Source: Rhodococcus sp. IEGM 1381
GTDB lineage: Bacteria; Actinomycetota; Actinomycetes; Mycobacteriales; Mycobacteriaceae
Direction: 5' to 3'
DNA: 64,000 bases
Assembly (NCBI RefSeq): GCF_030056795.1
Contig: NZ_JASHKQ010000005.1
Span: 1-64,000, forward strand
Part shown: piece after piece, positions 7,694 through 16,054 of the stretch
Layout of the letters: each line of letters begins with the position of its first letter
Numbering within the stretch: the stretch's first letter is position 1
Notes under the pieces: generated by a model
Told to the model about the DNA's origin: nothing
The model's input: only the letters and a program-made list of their open reading frames with translations
Database searches by the model: none
Made by a program: the position numbers and the translations under genes

Positions 7694-8803
7694 TTAATCG
7701 CGCCACTGTGTCCGTACCTGATCACCGACGAAATGTGTGTTCTCGGCAGACATTTCTCGGCTACCCGATCGGCCCACCAGATCGTCGATCCGATCGTCCA
7801 GGCTGTGGGCACGGGTCATCGCGTCGGAAGTTCGAGCCTCGGTTTCGGACGACTCGACCAGATTTGCCAGGCGGACCAGCGCGGCCACCCTGCCGGTCAA
7901 CTGCGTCCACACCACTTCCAGTGCGCCACGGCGTGATTCGACCTGAGCAGCAGTCTCCTCGTCGACCATCGTCTCACCGATCCGGTTCAGCTCGGTCGCT
8001 ACCGTGCGCAGGGACGTAGCGTCGACCGAAATTTCGGTGAGCTCGACGAACAGGTCGAGTTGATTGCGCTGAATCTCGAAGTACGTGGACTGCCATGCCG
8101 GCGAACGACGCACTCTGTCGAACGCTGTGCCCGCCAGAAACAGCAGAGTGTCGTATCGATCGACGAACCGATCGTCCTTGCGATCGACGAATTGATCGAC
8201 CACGCCGGTTGCCCACTCGACCCGGTCACCCACAGGAGTTCGGCGCGCAAGCATGCTCACGCGGTCCGTGGCCGCGTCCACCAACGACAAGCCGCGCTCC
8301 GCAACTGGACCGAACCTGCGCGGTGCAGGCGTCCTCATCAGCGCGTCGAAGACCGAATCCCGCTGGTCGAGATCGAGATGCAGACCTTCTCGACGCTCCT
8401 TCCGTGCCGCACGCACCCCGGTGGCGTAGTGCCGATTCGACATCACCACGGTGGTGCGTTGATGGTTGATGCGCTTGGTCAACTCGGCAACCCGCACTCG
8501 GTACACGAGCGCCGATCCTGGCTTGCTCGTCGTGTCCTTGGCGAGCCACCGATCGCGCTCGTCGACCAGATTTCGCAACGTGCCGAACCCCCCGATCGAC
8601 GGCAGTGTGCGGCCGGAATGCCATCGATTGATCAGCACTGCACGCGTAGTCTCGTCCACCCGCCCGGCCGCGACAGCGATGGCGGCCGCATCGGACAGCG
8701 GCTCGGAATGTCCGGGCAACCGGCAGTCGGCACAGCGGCTGTGAACTTCGTCGTCGAATCGGGCGCGCTGCTCGGCCGACCCACTGCCATCGAACTCGGA
8801 CAT
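7694..8803 (-). CDS. Hypothetical protein with an N-terminal CxxC
   Basis: I do not recognise the function of this 369-residue soluble protein. It has a CADC motif near residue 24, is rich in Arg and Asp, and is largely alpha-helical by eye, with coiled-coil-like stretches in the C-terminal half. There is no signal peptide or membrane segment. It runs convergent to the gntP operon and shares direction with the ferredoxin reductase 62 bases upstream. The reading frame is long, has an ATG start and shows the usual GC-rich third positions, so it is probably a real gene. Confidence 0.75.
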   Translation of the reverse strand: MSEFDGSGSAEQRARFDDEVHSRCADCRLPGHSEPLSDAAAIAVAAGRVDETTRAVLINRWHSGRTLPSIGGFGTLRNLVDERDRWLAKDTTSKPGSALVYRVRVAELTKRINHQRTTVVMSNRHYATGVRAARKERREGLHLDLDQRDSVFDALMRTPAPRRFGPVAERGLSLVDAATDRVSMLARRTPVGDRVEWATGVVDQFVDRKDDRFVDRYDTLLFLAGTAFDRVRRSPAWQSTYFEIQRNQLDLFVELTEISVDATSLRTVATELNRIGETMVDEETAAQVESRRGALEVVWTQLTGRVAALVRLANLVESSETEARTSDAMTRAHSLDDRIDDLVGRSGSREMSAENTHFVGDQVRTQWRD

Positions 8804-8864
8804 CGTCTCTCCTCGGTCACGCCCAACTGTCGCTGGTCCGCTCGCTTTCGAGTGTTCCAGATAT

Positions 8865-10046
8865 TCAGATCAGCCCGCGGAGCGATTGCTCGGTCTGCGG
8901 CTTCTTCTCTGCGAGAAGCGTGCGCGCCTCATCGAGACCTTCCCAGACGTTCCACATCAGCACACCGCGAACGACGGCCTCGTCGTCGAGGTAGTACACG
9001 ACGCCTTCCTTGCCGACCGACTTCCAATCCTCGACGGTGCTCAATGACGTGGACATTGTGCCGATGGCCTGATATCCGTCGTCGTAGATATCGGAGTAGA
9101 AGTACGGGGTGTACGAGTACGGCTCGGCTGCGCCGGCCATGTTGCGTCCGGCGGCCTTGCCCATCTCCGTGGCGTTGTCCACGTGCTCGACGCGTCGACG
9201 ACCGAGAATGGCGTCGGGATAGTTCGCCACATCACCGGCCGCGTAGACGTGGTCGTCCTCGGTCCTCAAGAATTCGTCGACGACGATGCCGTCGTCCACT
9301 GCCAGTCCGGCCGCGTCGGCGAGCTCGGTGCTGGGCCGCACACCCAGACCGAATACGACGCCGTCCGCCTCGAGTGCGGAGCCGTCGTCGAGTTGCAGCT
9401 GGACGCGAGCCGACGCCTCGGCACCGGAGGTCACTTTCGTTCCTCGGCGCACGGTCACTCCGTGATCGGCGAATCCCTTGTCGAAGACGGCGGCCAGGCT
9501 CGGCGGAAACATGTGCCCACCGACTACGGCGTCGGATGTCACGAGAGTGACCTTCACGCCCTGAAGAGACAGGGCAGAGGCGATCTCGGTGCCGATATAT
9601 CCGCCACCGACCACGGCGATGTGATCGGCGGTCTTCGTCAATTCACGCAATGCCCGGTAGTCGGCGAAGGTGCGGAAGTACACCACCCGCGGACTGGGTG
9701 CGAGCTCGATTCGCGTCGGTTCGGCTCCAGTGGCCAAGAGCAGAGTCCCATACTCGTAGCGCTCTCCCGTATCCGTCGACACCGAGGAATTCGACCGGTC
9801 GATCGACGCAACCCGCGTTCCGGTGTGCACGTGCGCGTCGGCCTCGGAGGCAGTGCCGAGCGGAACCTGATCGCGACCGAAGTCCGAGTCCGTCCACAGC
9901 TTCTTCGACAGCGCGGGCCGGGTGTAAGGCTCGTCGGAATCCGCCCCGAGAATGCCGATGGAGCCGGTTGTGTCGTGCTCGCGGATTCCGCGGGCGGCAC
10001 TGTCGGCAACCATTCCCCCGCCGATGATCAGGTAGTCGTACTGCAT
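8865..10046 (-). CDS. FAD-dependent NAD(P)H:ferredoxin/rubredoxin reductase-like oxidoreductase
   Basis: A 393-residue two-dinucleotide-binding flavoprotein. The FAD Rossmann motif GGGMVADSAARG is at the N terminus, and the NAD(P) motif VVGGGYIGTEIASAL is near residue 145. The second FAD signature VYAAGDVANYPD follows, with a C-terminal reductase domain containing VVRGVLMWNVWEG. It resembles oxygenase-coupled ferredoxin reductases and AIF-like proteins. No ferredoxin or oxygenase gene is adjacent, so the electron acceptor is unknown. The 270 bp upstream (10047-10316) holds the promoter region shared with the divergent small gene; I see no other gene there. Confidence 0.88.
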   Translation of the reverse strand: MQYDYLIIGGGMVADSAARGIREHDTTGSIGILGADSDEPYTRPALSKKLWTDSDFGRDQVPLGTASEADAHVHTGTRVASIDRSNSSVSTDTGERYEYGTLLLATGAEPTRIELAPSPRVVYFRTFADYRALRELTKTADHIAVVGGGYIGTEIASALSLQGVKVTLVTSDAVVGGHMFPPSLAAVFDKGFADHGVTVRRGTKVTSGAEASARVQLQLDDGSALEADGVVFGLGVRPSTELADAAGLAVDDGIVVDEFLRTEDDHVYAAGDVANYPDAILGRRRVEHVDNATEMGKAAGRNMAGAAEPYSYTPYFYSDIYDDGYQAIGTMSTSLSTVEDWKSVGKEGVVYYLDDEAVVRGVLMWNVWEGLDEARTLLAEKKPQTEQSLRGLI

Positions 10047-10316
10047 CGTTCACTCCTCGATGTCGACGTGATTCGACGATCCGGTTACCCGGAACGGCGC
10101 AGTCGCAATCCCACGGACAGGCAGGCAGCAATAGCTGCAGGTCCGGGAGAACCGACCGGACTGTATCGAGCATCACACCCTCGAAAGGTTGGCCCAGGCC
10201 GGCCGAGTGGGCATCTTGGACTGGGCGACGAAACATCGTTTTAACTCGAGTCGGGCTGTAACGGTTCCGTTCGGCAGAACGACTCACACCTCAGGACGCG
10301 AACAAAAGGAGACGAT

Positions 10317-10586
10317 GTGACTGTTCAGATCGATTCGCTGGCAATTGGCACCGACACCGCCGACATTGCGACAACCGACGTCGACCAGCTCTTCGAAGAA
10401 GTATCGACGCTCGACGCCACCATTCTCGACGCCATCGAGCGTCGCACGCGCATGGCGCGCACCCTCGCCGCGGCTACTTCCGACACCACCACGACGGATT
10501 CCGCTGCCGATCCTTACGTCGATCTCGGCAACGACGGCCACGTGGTCTCACGGATGCTGTCCCGTCTTGCACAGATGACGCGGTAA
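10317..10586 (+). CDS. Degenerate chorismate mutase-like small protein
   Basis: An 89-residue protein starting at a GTG preceded by AAAGGAGA. The stretch LFEEVSTLDATILDAIERRTRMARTL lines up with helix 1 of AroQ-type chorismate mutases of actinobacteria. YVDLGNDGHVVSRMLSRL lines up with their C-terminal helix. The middle segment that normally supplies active-site arginine and glutamate (the SREM-type region) is replaced by a Thr/Ser/Asp/Ala-rich stretch, and the arginine expected in the first helix is Phe. It is therefore probably not a catalyst. A regulatory or partner role is possible but not shown. Confidence 0.75.
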   Translation: MTVQIDSLAIGTDTADIATTDVDQLFEEVSTLDATILDAIERRTRMARTLAAATSDTTTTDSAADPYVDLGNDGHVVSRMLSRLAQMTR

Positions 10587-10616
10587 CACCTCACACCCCC
10601 TTTCAGCTTCGCAGTC

Positions 10617-10651
10617 CGCGACCCCGTCGAGCATCGCTCGGCGGGGTCGCG
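10617..10651 (+). terminator. Hairpin terminator after the chorismate mutase-like gene
   Basis: CGCGACCCCG (10617-10626) pairs with CGGGGTCGCG (10642-10651), and the interior CGAGC/GCTCG extends the stem. The hairpin is strong and starts 30 bases after the stop codon, but has no U tract. This form is common for GC-rich actinobacterial terminators. Confidence 0.6.
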
Positions 10652-10757
10652 TCGTGTCGGTGGGTACCTGCCCGGTGACTTCCGGGATCGGCCGCTGTCA
10701 ATAGGAGCAAGACCGTCGTTCGACGGTTCCAATCGGCTTTCCGGAAAAGGTGCTCAC

Positions 10758-11165
10758 ATGTCTCGTTTGCTGTTCGCCAACATGCCTGTTCGCGACGTCG
10801 TCGCCACACGTTCGTTCTTCGAGGGACTCGGGTTCGCGTTCAACGACGTCTTCAGCGACGAGAACACCGCCTCCATGATCGTCAGCGACCACGCGACGGT
10901 GATGTTTCTGGCCACATCGCGTTTCGAGGACTTCATCTCCGACTCGATCTGCGACACGAGCTCGGCTCGCGAGGTCCTGATGTGCATCTCGGCCGACAGC
11001 CGCGACGAAGTGGATTCGCTGACCGACGCCGCGATCGTTGCGGGTGGGTCATCGTGGATGAAGCCCCAAGACCACGGCTTCATGTACGGCCGGGCATTTC
11101 GAGATCTCGACAACCATGTCTGGGAAGTGATGTGGATGGACCCGTCTGCGGTTCCGCAAAGCTGA
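10758..11165 (+). CDS. VOC superfamily (glyoxalase/bleomycin-resistance fold) protein
   Basis: A 135-residue single VOC module pair beginning NMPVRDVVATRSFFEGLG and ending with FRDLDNHVWEVMWMD, the usual C-terminal metal-site strand. An AAAGGTG ribosome-binding site precedes the ATG. Such proteins are small cytosolic metalloenzymes or binding proteins; the substrate cannot be read from sequence. It converges with the sigma factor gene only eight bases away, and VOC genes often accompany SigG-like sigma factors, so a stress link is plausible. Confidence 0.85.
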   Translation: MSRLLFANMPVRDVVATRSFFEGLGFAFNDVFSDENTASMIVSDHATVMFLATSRFEDFISDSICDTSSAREVLMCISADSRDEVDSLTDAAIVAGGSSWMKPQDHGFMYGRAFRDLDNHVWEVMWMDPSAVPQS

Positions 11166-11173
11166 CCAGCAGT

Positions 11174-12148
11174 TCAGAGGCGGTCGGGAAGGCTGAATCG
11201 ATCGAACAGAGTCAGATCGAAGAAGCAGGCCACGTGCCCGACCCCTCTGGCATCGACGTCGAGGACGTGCAGCTGAAACGCCCGATGGACACCGTCCTCG
11301 CCGAGCATGTAGAGCCCGTATGCGGGTTGACCGTTGGCCGACGTGGGCACCATTCTCATGTCGCCAGCGCCGTTTGCCGGGCAGTTGTGTCGGATCAGTG
11401 ACCCGATCGTCTCGGCACCCTGGTACCACCCGACGAACGGTGGCATCTCCCACACCGCATCCGAGGTGAACAGAGTGACCAAGCGGTCGATGTCGTAGTT
11501 CTCGAAACACTCCACATACTGCGTCAGCAGTTCCTGCAGCTCGTCGGATCCGATGGGCTCGACATCGTCGAGTTCGGGCGCAATCTCGTCGAGGCGCTCT
11601 CTGGCTCGCTGCAGCAAGCTGTTGACCGCGGTCGTCGTCGTGGCGAGAACCTCGGCGACTTCCGATGCCTTCCATTGCAATACCTCGCGCATCAACAAGA
11701 CCGCCCGCTGCCGGGGAGACAGGTGTTGCAGGGAGGCCACCAAGGCGAGCCGCACCGATTCACGCGCCACCACGATGGAGGCGGGATCACTCGAGTCGGC
11801 CAGATCCGAATCGGCGATCGGTTCGAGCCATGGAACCTCGTTGTTCTGTACGAGTTCGTCGGTAGGGCCGGAACTCGGTGCCCCCAAGCCAGTCGGGAGC
11901 GGACGCTTCGACCGACCGTCGAGAGCAGTGAGACAGGTGTTGGTGGCGATTCGATACAGCCAGGTGCGCAGCGACGAGCGCCCCTCGTATTTCGCGTACC
12001 CCCGCCACGCGCGAATGTACGTTTCCTGCAACAGATCCTCGGCGTCGTGAATCGATCCGGTCATGCGGTAGCAGTGCGCGAGCAGCTCTCGACGGAACGG
12101 ATCGAACTGCGCGAGGAAGTCGTCCTGTTGCACGGAGGCCACGGTCAT
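11174..12148 (-). CDS. sigG: SigG-like ECF RNA polymerase sigma factor with C-terminal SnoaL domain
   Basis: A 324-residue sigma factor. Region 2 (about residues 14-85) contains LAHCYRMTGSIHDAEDLLQETYIRAWRG, and region 4 (about 130-185) contains LSPRQRAVLLMREVLQWKASEVAEVL. A SnoaL-like domain (about 200-320) follows. This architecture is that of SigG-type ECF factors, where the SnoaL domain replaces a separate anti-sigma factor and may sense a ligand. The ATG has no evident ribosome-binding site; a TAGGCT hexamer ends about 8 bases before it, so a leaderless message is possible. It is divergent from the RelA/SpoT-domain gene. Confidence 0.88.
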   Translation of the reverse strand: MTVASVQQDDFLAQFDPFRRELLAHCYRMTGSIHDAEDLLQETYIRAWRGYAKYEGRSSLRTWLYRIATNTCLTALDGRSKRPLPTGLGAPSSGPTDELVQNNEVPWLEPIADSDLADSSDPASIVVARESVRLALVASLQHLSPRQRAVLLMREVLQWKASEVAEVLATTTTAVNSLLQRARERLDEIAPELDDVEPIGSDELQELLTQYVECFENYDIDRLVTLFTSDAVWEMPPFVGWYQGAETIGSLIRHNCPANGAGDMRMVPTSANGQPAYGLYMLGEDGVHRAFQLHVLDVDARGVGHVACFFDLTLFDRFSLPDRL

Positions 12149-12239
12149 GCGGCACAGCCTAGACCGGAGGCAGACGCGTCACAGCTCGAATGCGCGCCAC
12201 GTAAAGGTTTGCCCACATATCTGGGTTAACCTCGGCATC

Positions 12240-13220
12240 GTGACATCGGCAACGAGCATCGACGACTTGGTCGAGGAGCTGTACCTGCAGCGCCGCCGGG
12301 CGTGGGAAGCCGCTCTCGTCACCGCACAGAACTTCCTCGAGACCATCGCCGACGAGATACTCGAAGACGTCGATCGAGATCGACTGAATGCGCAGACGGC
12401 GCGCATCAAGGACCCTGGACGATCCGCCGACAAATTGCGCCGCTATGTCTCCGAGGGCCGGATCACCGAACCGACCGACGCGGATGCCGTCGCCGAAGCC
12501 CTTCCCGATCTGGTCGGCGTCAAGGTGCTGTGCAAGACCCCGCGCGATCAACTGACGTTCGTCGCAGCGCTCGAGCGTGCGTGCAACGACCCGAAATGCT
12601 CGGTGCGGTTTGCGCAACCACCCACCGATTACGTCGCCTTTCCCAAGCCCAGCGGCTACCGCGCCTATCACGCAGTTTTGGTCGTTCGAGTTGCCACGCA
12701 TCAGGGCGACCTCGATGTGAAAGTAGAAGTACAGGTCAAGACACGCCTGCAGGACGCGTGGGGCGAGCTGACTCACGAAGACATGTACAAGCCCGGCGAG
12801 GCACTGAAGCCAACCAAGAAGCACACCGACTACGCCGCACACATGGCCCACCTGCTCGACCAGGTGGATGCAATGGCCGACGATCTCGCGGCACAGCTCG
12901 ATTCGTTGACCGCCGCCTCGAAGGACGGCAACGTCCTCGCGGCCGACCCCATCCCGAAGGATCCGGATTTCATTCGTGCTCGGATCACGCGCACCGGCCC
13001 CCGGTACGCCCTCGCAGTCGGCCCGGACGGACGCCGAGGGCTGGTACCCGCCCGTTCGGTGAAAGCCGTCATCGGCTCGACCGACAGAATTGCCGTCGAC
13101 GACTATCTGGAGGTAGGCGACTACATCGATGTGGTGGTCGAGGATTCCGAGGACGCTCTCTACTACCACCTCACCTCTCAGCCGCCTCGACACAAGCCCG
13201 CGAAGAAGCGCAAGCGCTGA
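12240..13220 (+). CDS. RelA/SpoT nucleotidyltransferase-domain protein with a C-terminal extension
   Basis: A 326-residue protein with a single RelA/SpoT synthetase domain (about residues 25-200): ARIKDPGRSADKL, the catalytic Asp90 in LPDLVGVKVLC, KPSGYRAYHAVL (136-147), and the EVQVKT metal/GTP loop (163-168) followed by AWGELTHEDMYK. The HD hydrolase domain and the TGS/ACT regions of full-length Rel are absent, so it resembles a small alarmone synthetase or the mycobacterial Rv1366-like group. Residues 244-312 form an extra beta-rich domain resembling an S1/OB fold, followed by a Lys/Arg tail. The GTG at 12240 could be leaderless. Confidence 0.82.
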   Translation: MTSATSIDDLVEELYLQRRRAWEAALVTAQNFLETIADEILEDVDRDRLNAQTARIKDPGRSADKLRRYVSEGRITEPTDADAVAEALPDLVGVKVLCKTPRDQLTFVAALERACNDPKCSVRFAQPPTDYVAFPKPSGYRAYHAVLVVRVATHQGDLDVKVEVQVKTRLQDAWGELTHEDMYKPGEALKPTKKHTDYAAHMAHLLDQVDAMADDLAAQLDSLTAASKDGNVLAADPIPKDPDFIRARITRTGPRYALAVGPDGRRGLVPARSVKAVIGSTDRIAVDDYLEVGDYIDVVVEDSEDALYYHLTSQPPRHKPAKKRKR

Positions 13221-13270
13221 CCTGCGGTTCTCAGGAACATCTCACGTCCGTGCTGTAGACATCGGTCCTC

Positions 13271-14731
13271 GTGACCACTATCGAGAAATCCACGGTTGTC
13301 ACCGACATCGACAACGCGACCCTCGACTGGCGTACGAAGTTTCGTTCTGCCGAGGCTTTCGTGCCGGCGCTCGCGTTCGTCGTGTTGGCATCGCTCTACG
13401 CGACGATGTCCGTGCTCGGCCATCGGCAACTCCGCACGTCCGGATTCGATCTGGGGATATTCGTCCAACAGGTCGCGTCGTATTCGCAGTTTCGTGTCCC
13501 GACCTCCGACCTACTGGGCACCGGCTACAACACGCTCGGCGATCACTTCTCGCCCATCACCGCGCTGCTGGGACCCCTCTATCGGGTGTTTCCACACGCC
13601 GAGACGTTGCTGATCGCGCAGGCCGTGTTGTTCGCGCTGGCCGTGATCCCGATCAGCCGATTGGCGGTGCAGAAGTTCGGCACGGTCGTCGGTGCTGTGA
13701 TCGCCGCAGCCTTCGGGTTGTCCTGGGGCGTTCAGGCCGCGCTGAATTTCGACTTCCACGAAGTCGCGTTTGCGATGCCTCTGCTGGCGATGTCGATGGT
13801 CGCCCTCGTTCGTCAGCGTTGGCTGCCTGCCCTGGCCTGGGCTCTGCCATTGGTCTTCGTCAAAGAGGACATGGGTCTGACGGTCGTCGTGATCGGCGCA
13901 CTGGTGGCACTGTGGACGAGCGGTCGAACCCGAATCTTCGGGGTACTGGCAGCGGTCTGGGGCCTGACCTGGGTAATTCTTGCCGTCAAGGTGATAATCC
14001 CGGCGCTGAGCTCAGACAACTCGTACGACCAGGGCTCGAAGCTGCCCCCGCTGGGTGAAGGCATCGCAGACACCGCGCACGGCCTGGTTGCCGGTGATTC
14101 CCGGGCGGCCACAGCCTTTCTGCTGCTCGCGGTCACCGGATTCTTCGCCCTGCGCTCCCCGCTCCTGCTGATCGCCGTCCCGACGGTCGCATGGCGCTTT
14201 CTCAGCGACAACACCAACTTCTGGAAGCCGATCTATCACTACAACGCGATCCTGATGGTGATCGTGTTCGTCGCTCTGCTCGACGCGTTCGCACGCAGTC
14301 ACCGACATGGCCAGCTCACCGAACGCGGTCGTCATTACATCGTCGCGTTCGTGGCCGCCTTCGCAGTCGTGGCGTTGCCGTTCCTACCGATGGCGCGCAT
14401 GGTGCACGCACAGGAATGGACGATCGATCCGCAGGCTGCGACCGCCCGGGACATCTCGGAGTGGATCCCCGCCGACGATCGGGTTGCAGCGTCGAACAAT
14501 CTCGTGGCCCAACTCGTCGCCGATCACGACGTCTCGGTCTTTCCGCAACGCGCCACCGATTCGACCGTCCCGGACTGGATCGTCGTCAACCGGGCACGGC
14601 CGGCCGGCTGGCCGACGGACGAGGCCGGCGACCGTCAGGCGATCGACCGCGCACTGTCCGACGGGTACGACGTCGCCTACTCGGTCGACGGTATCGAGGT
14701 CCTGCACCGCAGCTCGAGCGGTCCCCACTAG
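13271..14731 (+). CDS. DUF2079 multi-pass membrane protein
   Basis: A 486-residue integral membrane protein with about 8-10 hydrophobic segments. It contains the DUF2079 motifs FDLGIFVQQVASYSQF and DHFSPITALLGPLYRVFP near the N terminus and a soluble C-terminal domain after the last segment (about residue 390). The fold relates to GT-C glycosyltransferases, so a lipid-linked sugar transfer role at the cell envelope is possible but not demonstrated. The start is a GTG 50 bases after the RelA/SpoT gene. Confidence 0.82.
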   Translation: MTTIEKSTVVTDIDNATLDWRTKFRSAEAFVPALAFVVLASLYATMSVLGHRQLRTSGFDLGIFVQQVASYSQFRVPTSDLLGTGYNTLGDHFSPITALLGPLYRVFPHAETLLIAQAVLFALAVIPISRLAVQKFGTVVGAVIAAAFGLSWGVQAALNFDFHEVAFAMPLLAMSMVALVRQRWLPALAWALPLVFVKEDMGLTVVVIGALVALWTSGRTRIFGVLAAVWGLTWVILAVKVIIPALSSDNSYDQGSKLPPLGEGIADTAHGLVAGDSRAATAFLLLAVTGFFALRSPLLLIAVPTVAWRFLSDNTNFWKPIYHYNAILMVIVFVALLDAFARSHRHGQLTERGRHYIVAFVAAFAVVALPFLPMARMVHAQEWTIDPQAATARDISEWIPADDRVAASNNLVAQLVADHDVSVFPQRATDSTVPDWIVVNRARPAGWPTDEAGDRQAIDRALSDGYDVAYSVDGIEVLHRSSSGPH

Positions 14732-14768
14732 GGTTTGAGAAGGTTCGACCCTCCACCCGTCACAGACC

Positions 14769-15974
14769 GTGACGACGGCAATTGCAAGGCAGGTACAGGA
14801 CATCGACGCTGCAACCGGCGATCTCGGCACCACCAAGGCCGCACCCAAGCGATCACCGTGGAATCGGAAGAATCCCTATCGCGCACAGGTTCTTGGCAAC
14901 CGACGCCTGTCCGGTCCCACGTCGGCCAAGGAGGTTCGGCACGTCGCGATCGCGCTGGGCGACAGCGGTATCGCCTACCAAGCCGGGGATGGTTTCGCCG
15001 TCAAACCCGTCAACGACGCGGCACTGGTCTCGGCCGTAGTCGACCGCCTCGGAGTGCCCGCCGACACCGCCGTGCACACCAAGTCCGGTGAGATCACGCT
15101 CGCGCAGGCGCTGACGACAGAGTACGAAATCGGTATCCCGTCCATGGACCTGATCGAGGCCGTGGCCGAACATGCCGGCGACGCCGAACTCGATCACGTT
15201 CTGCAGAACGGCGACCGAGCATCGTTCGACGCGTGGACGTGGGGACGTGACGTCGTGGACGTTCTCGATCTCGACCGCTCGCCCGCCTTCGATCCCGGCG
15301 AATTTCTCGGCTTGCTGCGTCCACTGCAACATCGCGTCTACTCGATCTCGTCGTCACCGATCGCCCACGAAGGCACAGTGCACCTCACGGTGTCCACCGT
15401 CCGATACCGGTCGGCCGAGCGAGACCGCGGTGGCGTCTGTTCGACGTACCTCGCCGATCGAGTCGGCGACGGCAACGAGGCAGGTGTGTTCCTGTCGGCC
15501 AACAAGTCGTTCCGCCTGCCCGAGGACGACACCCCGATCATCATGATCGGGCCCGGAACCGGAGTGGCACCGTTTCGAGCATTTCTGCACGAGCGGCGCG
15601 CGCGTGGCGCCGCGGGAGACAACTGGCTGTTCTTCGGAGATCAGCATCGGTCGAGCGATTTCCTCTACGAGGACGAGCTCGTCGAGTTCGAGCGCGACGG
15701 TCTGCTGAGTCGACTCGATGTGGCGTTCTCCCGCGATCAGCACGAGAAGATTTACGTGCAGCACCGCATGATCGAAGCCGGCAAGCAGCTGTACGGCTGG
15801 CTCGAAGCAGGCGCGCATCTCTACGTCTGCGGTGACGCGGCCCGTATGTCGAAGGGCGTCGACGAAGCACTGCACGAGATCGTCGCCGAGCACGGTGGCC
15901 GCTCCCCCGACGCCGCCGAGGACTACGTCAACGAACTCAAGCAAACCAAGCGCTACCTGCGGGACGTCTACTGA
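14769..15974 (+). CDS. Sulfite reductase/cytochrome P450 reductase-type flavoprotein lacking a flavodoxin domain
   Basis: A 401-residue FAD/NADPH reductase module. It has an FAD-binding domain with RVYSISSSPI and GGVCSTYLADR, then an NADPH domain with IIMIGPGTGVAPFRAFLHERRARGA, WLFFGDQH and the C-terminal YVCGDAARMSKGVDEAL. It ends in KRYLRDVY, typical of CysJ-type proteins. The N-terminal FMN flavodoxin domain of CysJ is missing. Mycobacterial/rhodococcal stand-alone relatives are annotated as sulfite reductase flavoproteins, but the electron acceptor is unknown and no sulfite reductase hemoprotein is nearby. Confidence 0.85.
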   Translation: MTTAIARQVQDIDAATGDLGTTKAAPKRSPWNRKNPYRAQVLGNRRLSGPTSAKEVRHVAIALGDSGIAYQAGDGFAVKPVNDAALVSAVVDRLGVPADTAVHTKSGEITLAQALTTEYEIGIPSMDLIEAVAEHAGDAELDHVLQNGDRASFDAWTWGRDVVDVLDLDRSPAFDPGEFLGLLRPLQHRVYSISSSPIAHEGTVHLTVSTVRYRSAERDRGGVCSTYLADRVGDGNEAGVFLSANKSFRLPEDDTPIIMIGPGTGVAPFRAFLHERRARGAAGDNWLFFGDQHRSSDFLYEDELVEFERDGLLSRLDVAFSRDQHEKIYVQHRMIEAGKQLYGWLEAGAHLYVCGDAARMSKGVDEALHEIVAEHGGRSPDAAEDYVNELKQTKRYLRDVY

Positions 15975-16054
15975 CACCAAGGTTCTTGTCGGACCCCCTC
16001 GCTACCGTCTGAACCCACAGGCATCAGTTCTCGTCCGAGAAGAGGGTTTGCACC
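15975..16054 (+). other. Short intergenic gap
   Basis: This 80-bp stretch contains the AGAAGAGGG ribosome-binding region for the next GTG start. I see no separate terminator or promoter. Confidence 0.3.

Noticed and set aside
7641-7708. Direct repeat ATCGCGCCACTG as a CRISPR or mobile-element trace
   Set aside because: Only two short copies that overlap the terminator hairpin; no spacers or transposase.
8060-9550. 496-codon open frame on the plus strand
   Set aside because: It spans two unrelated minus-strand genes and is Arg-rich nonsense; a shadow frame.
9643-10287. 214-codon minus-strand frame over the ferredoxin reductase start
   Set aside because: It overlaps the reductase in another frame and has atypical composition.
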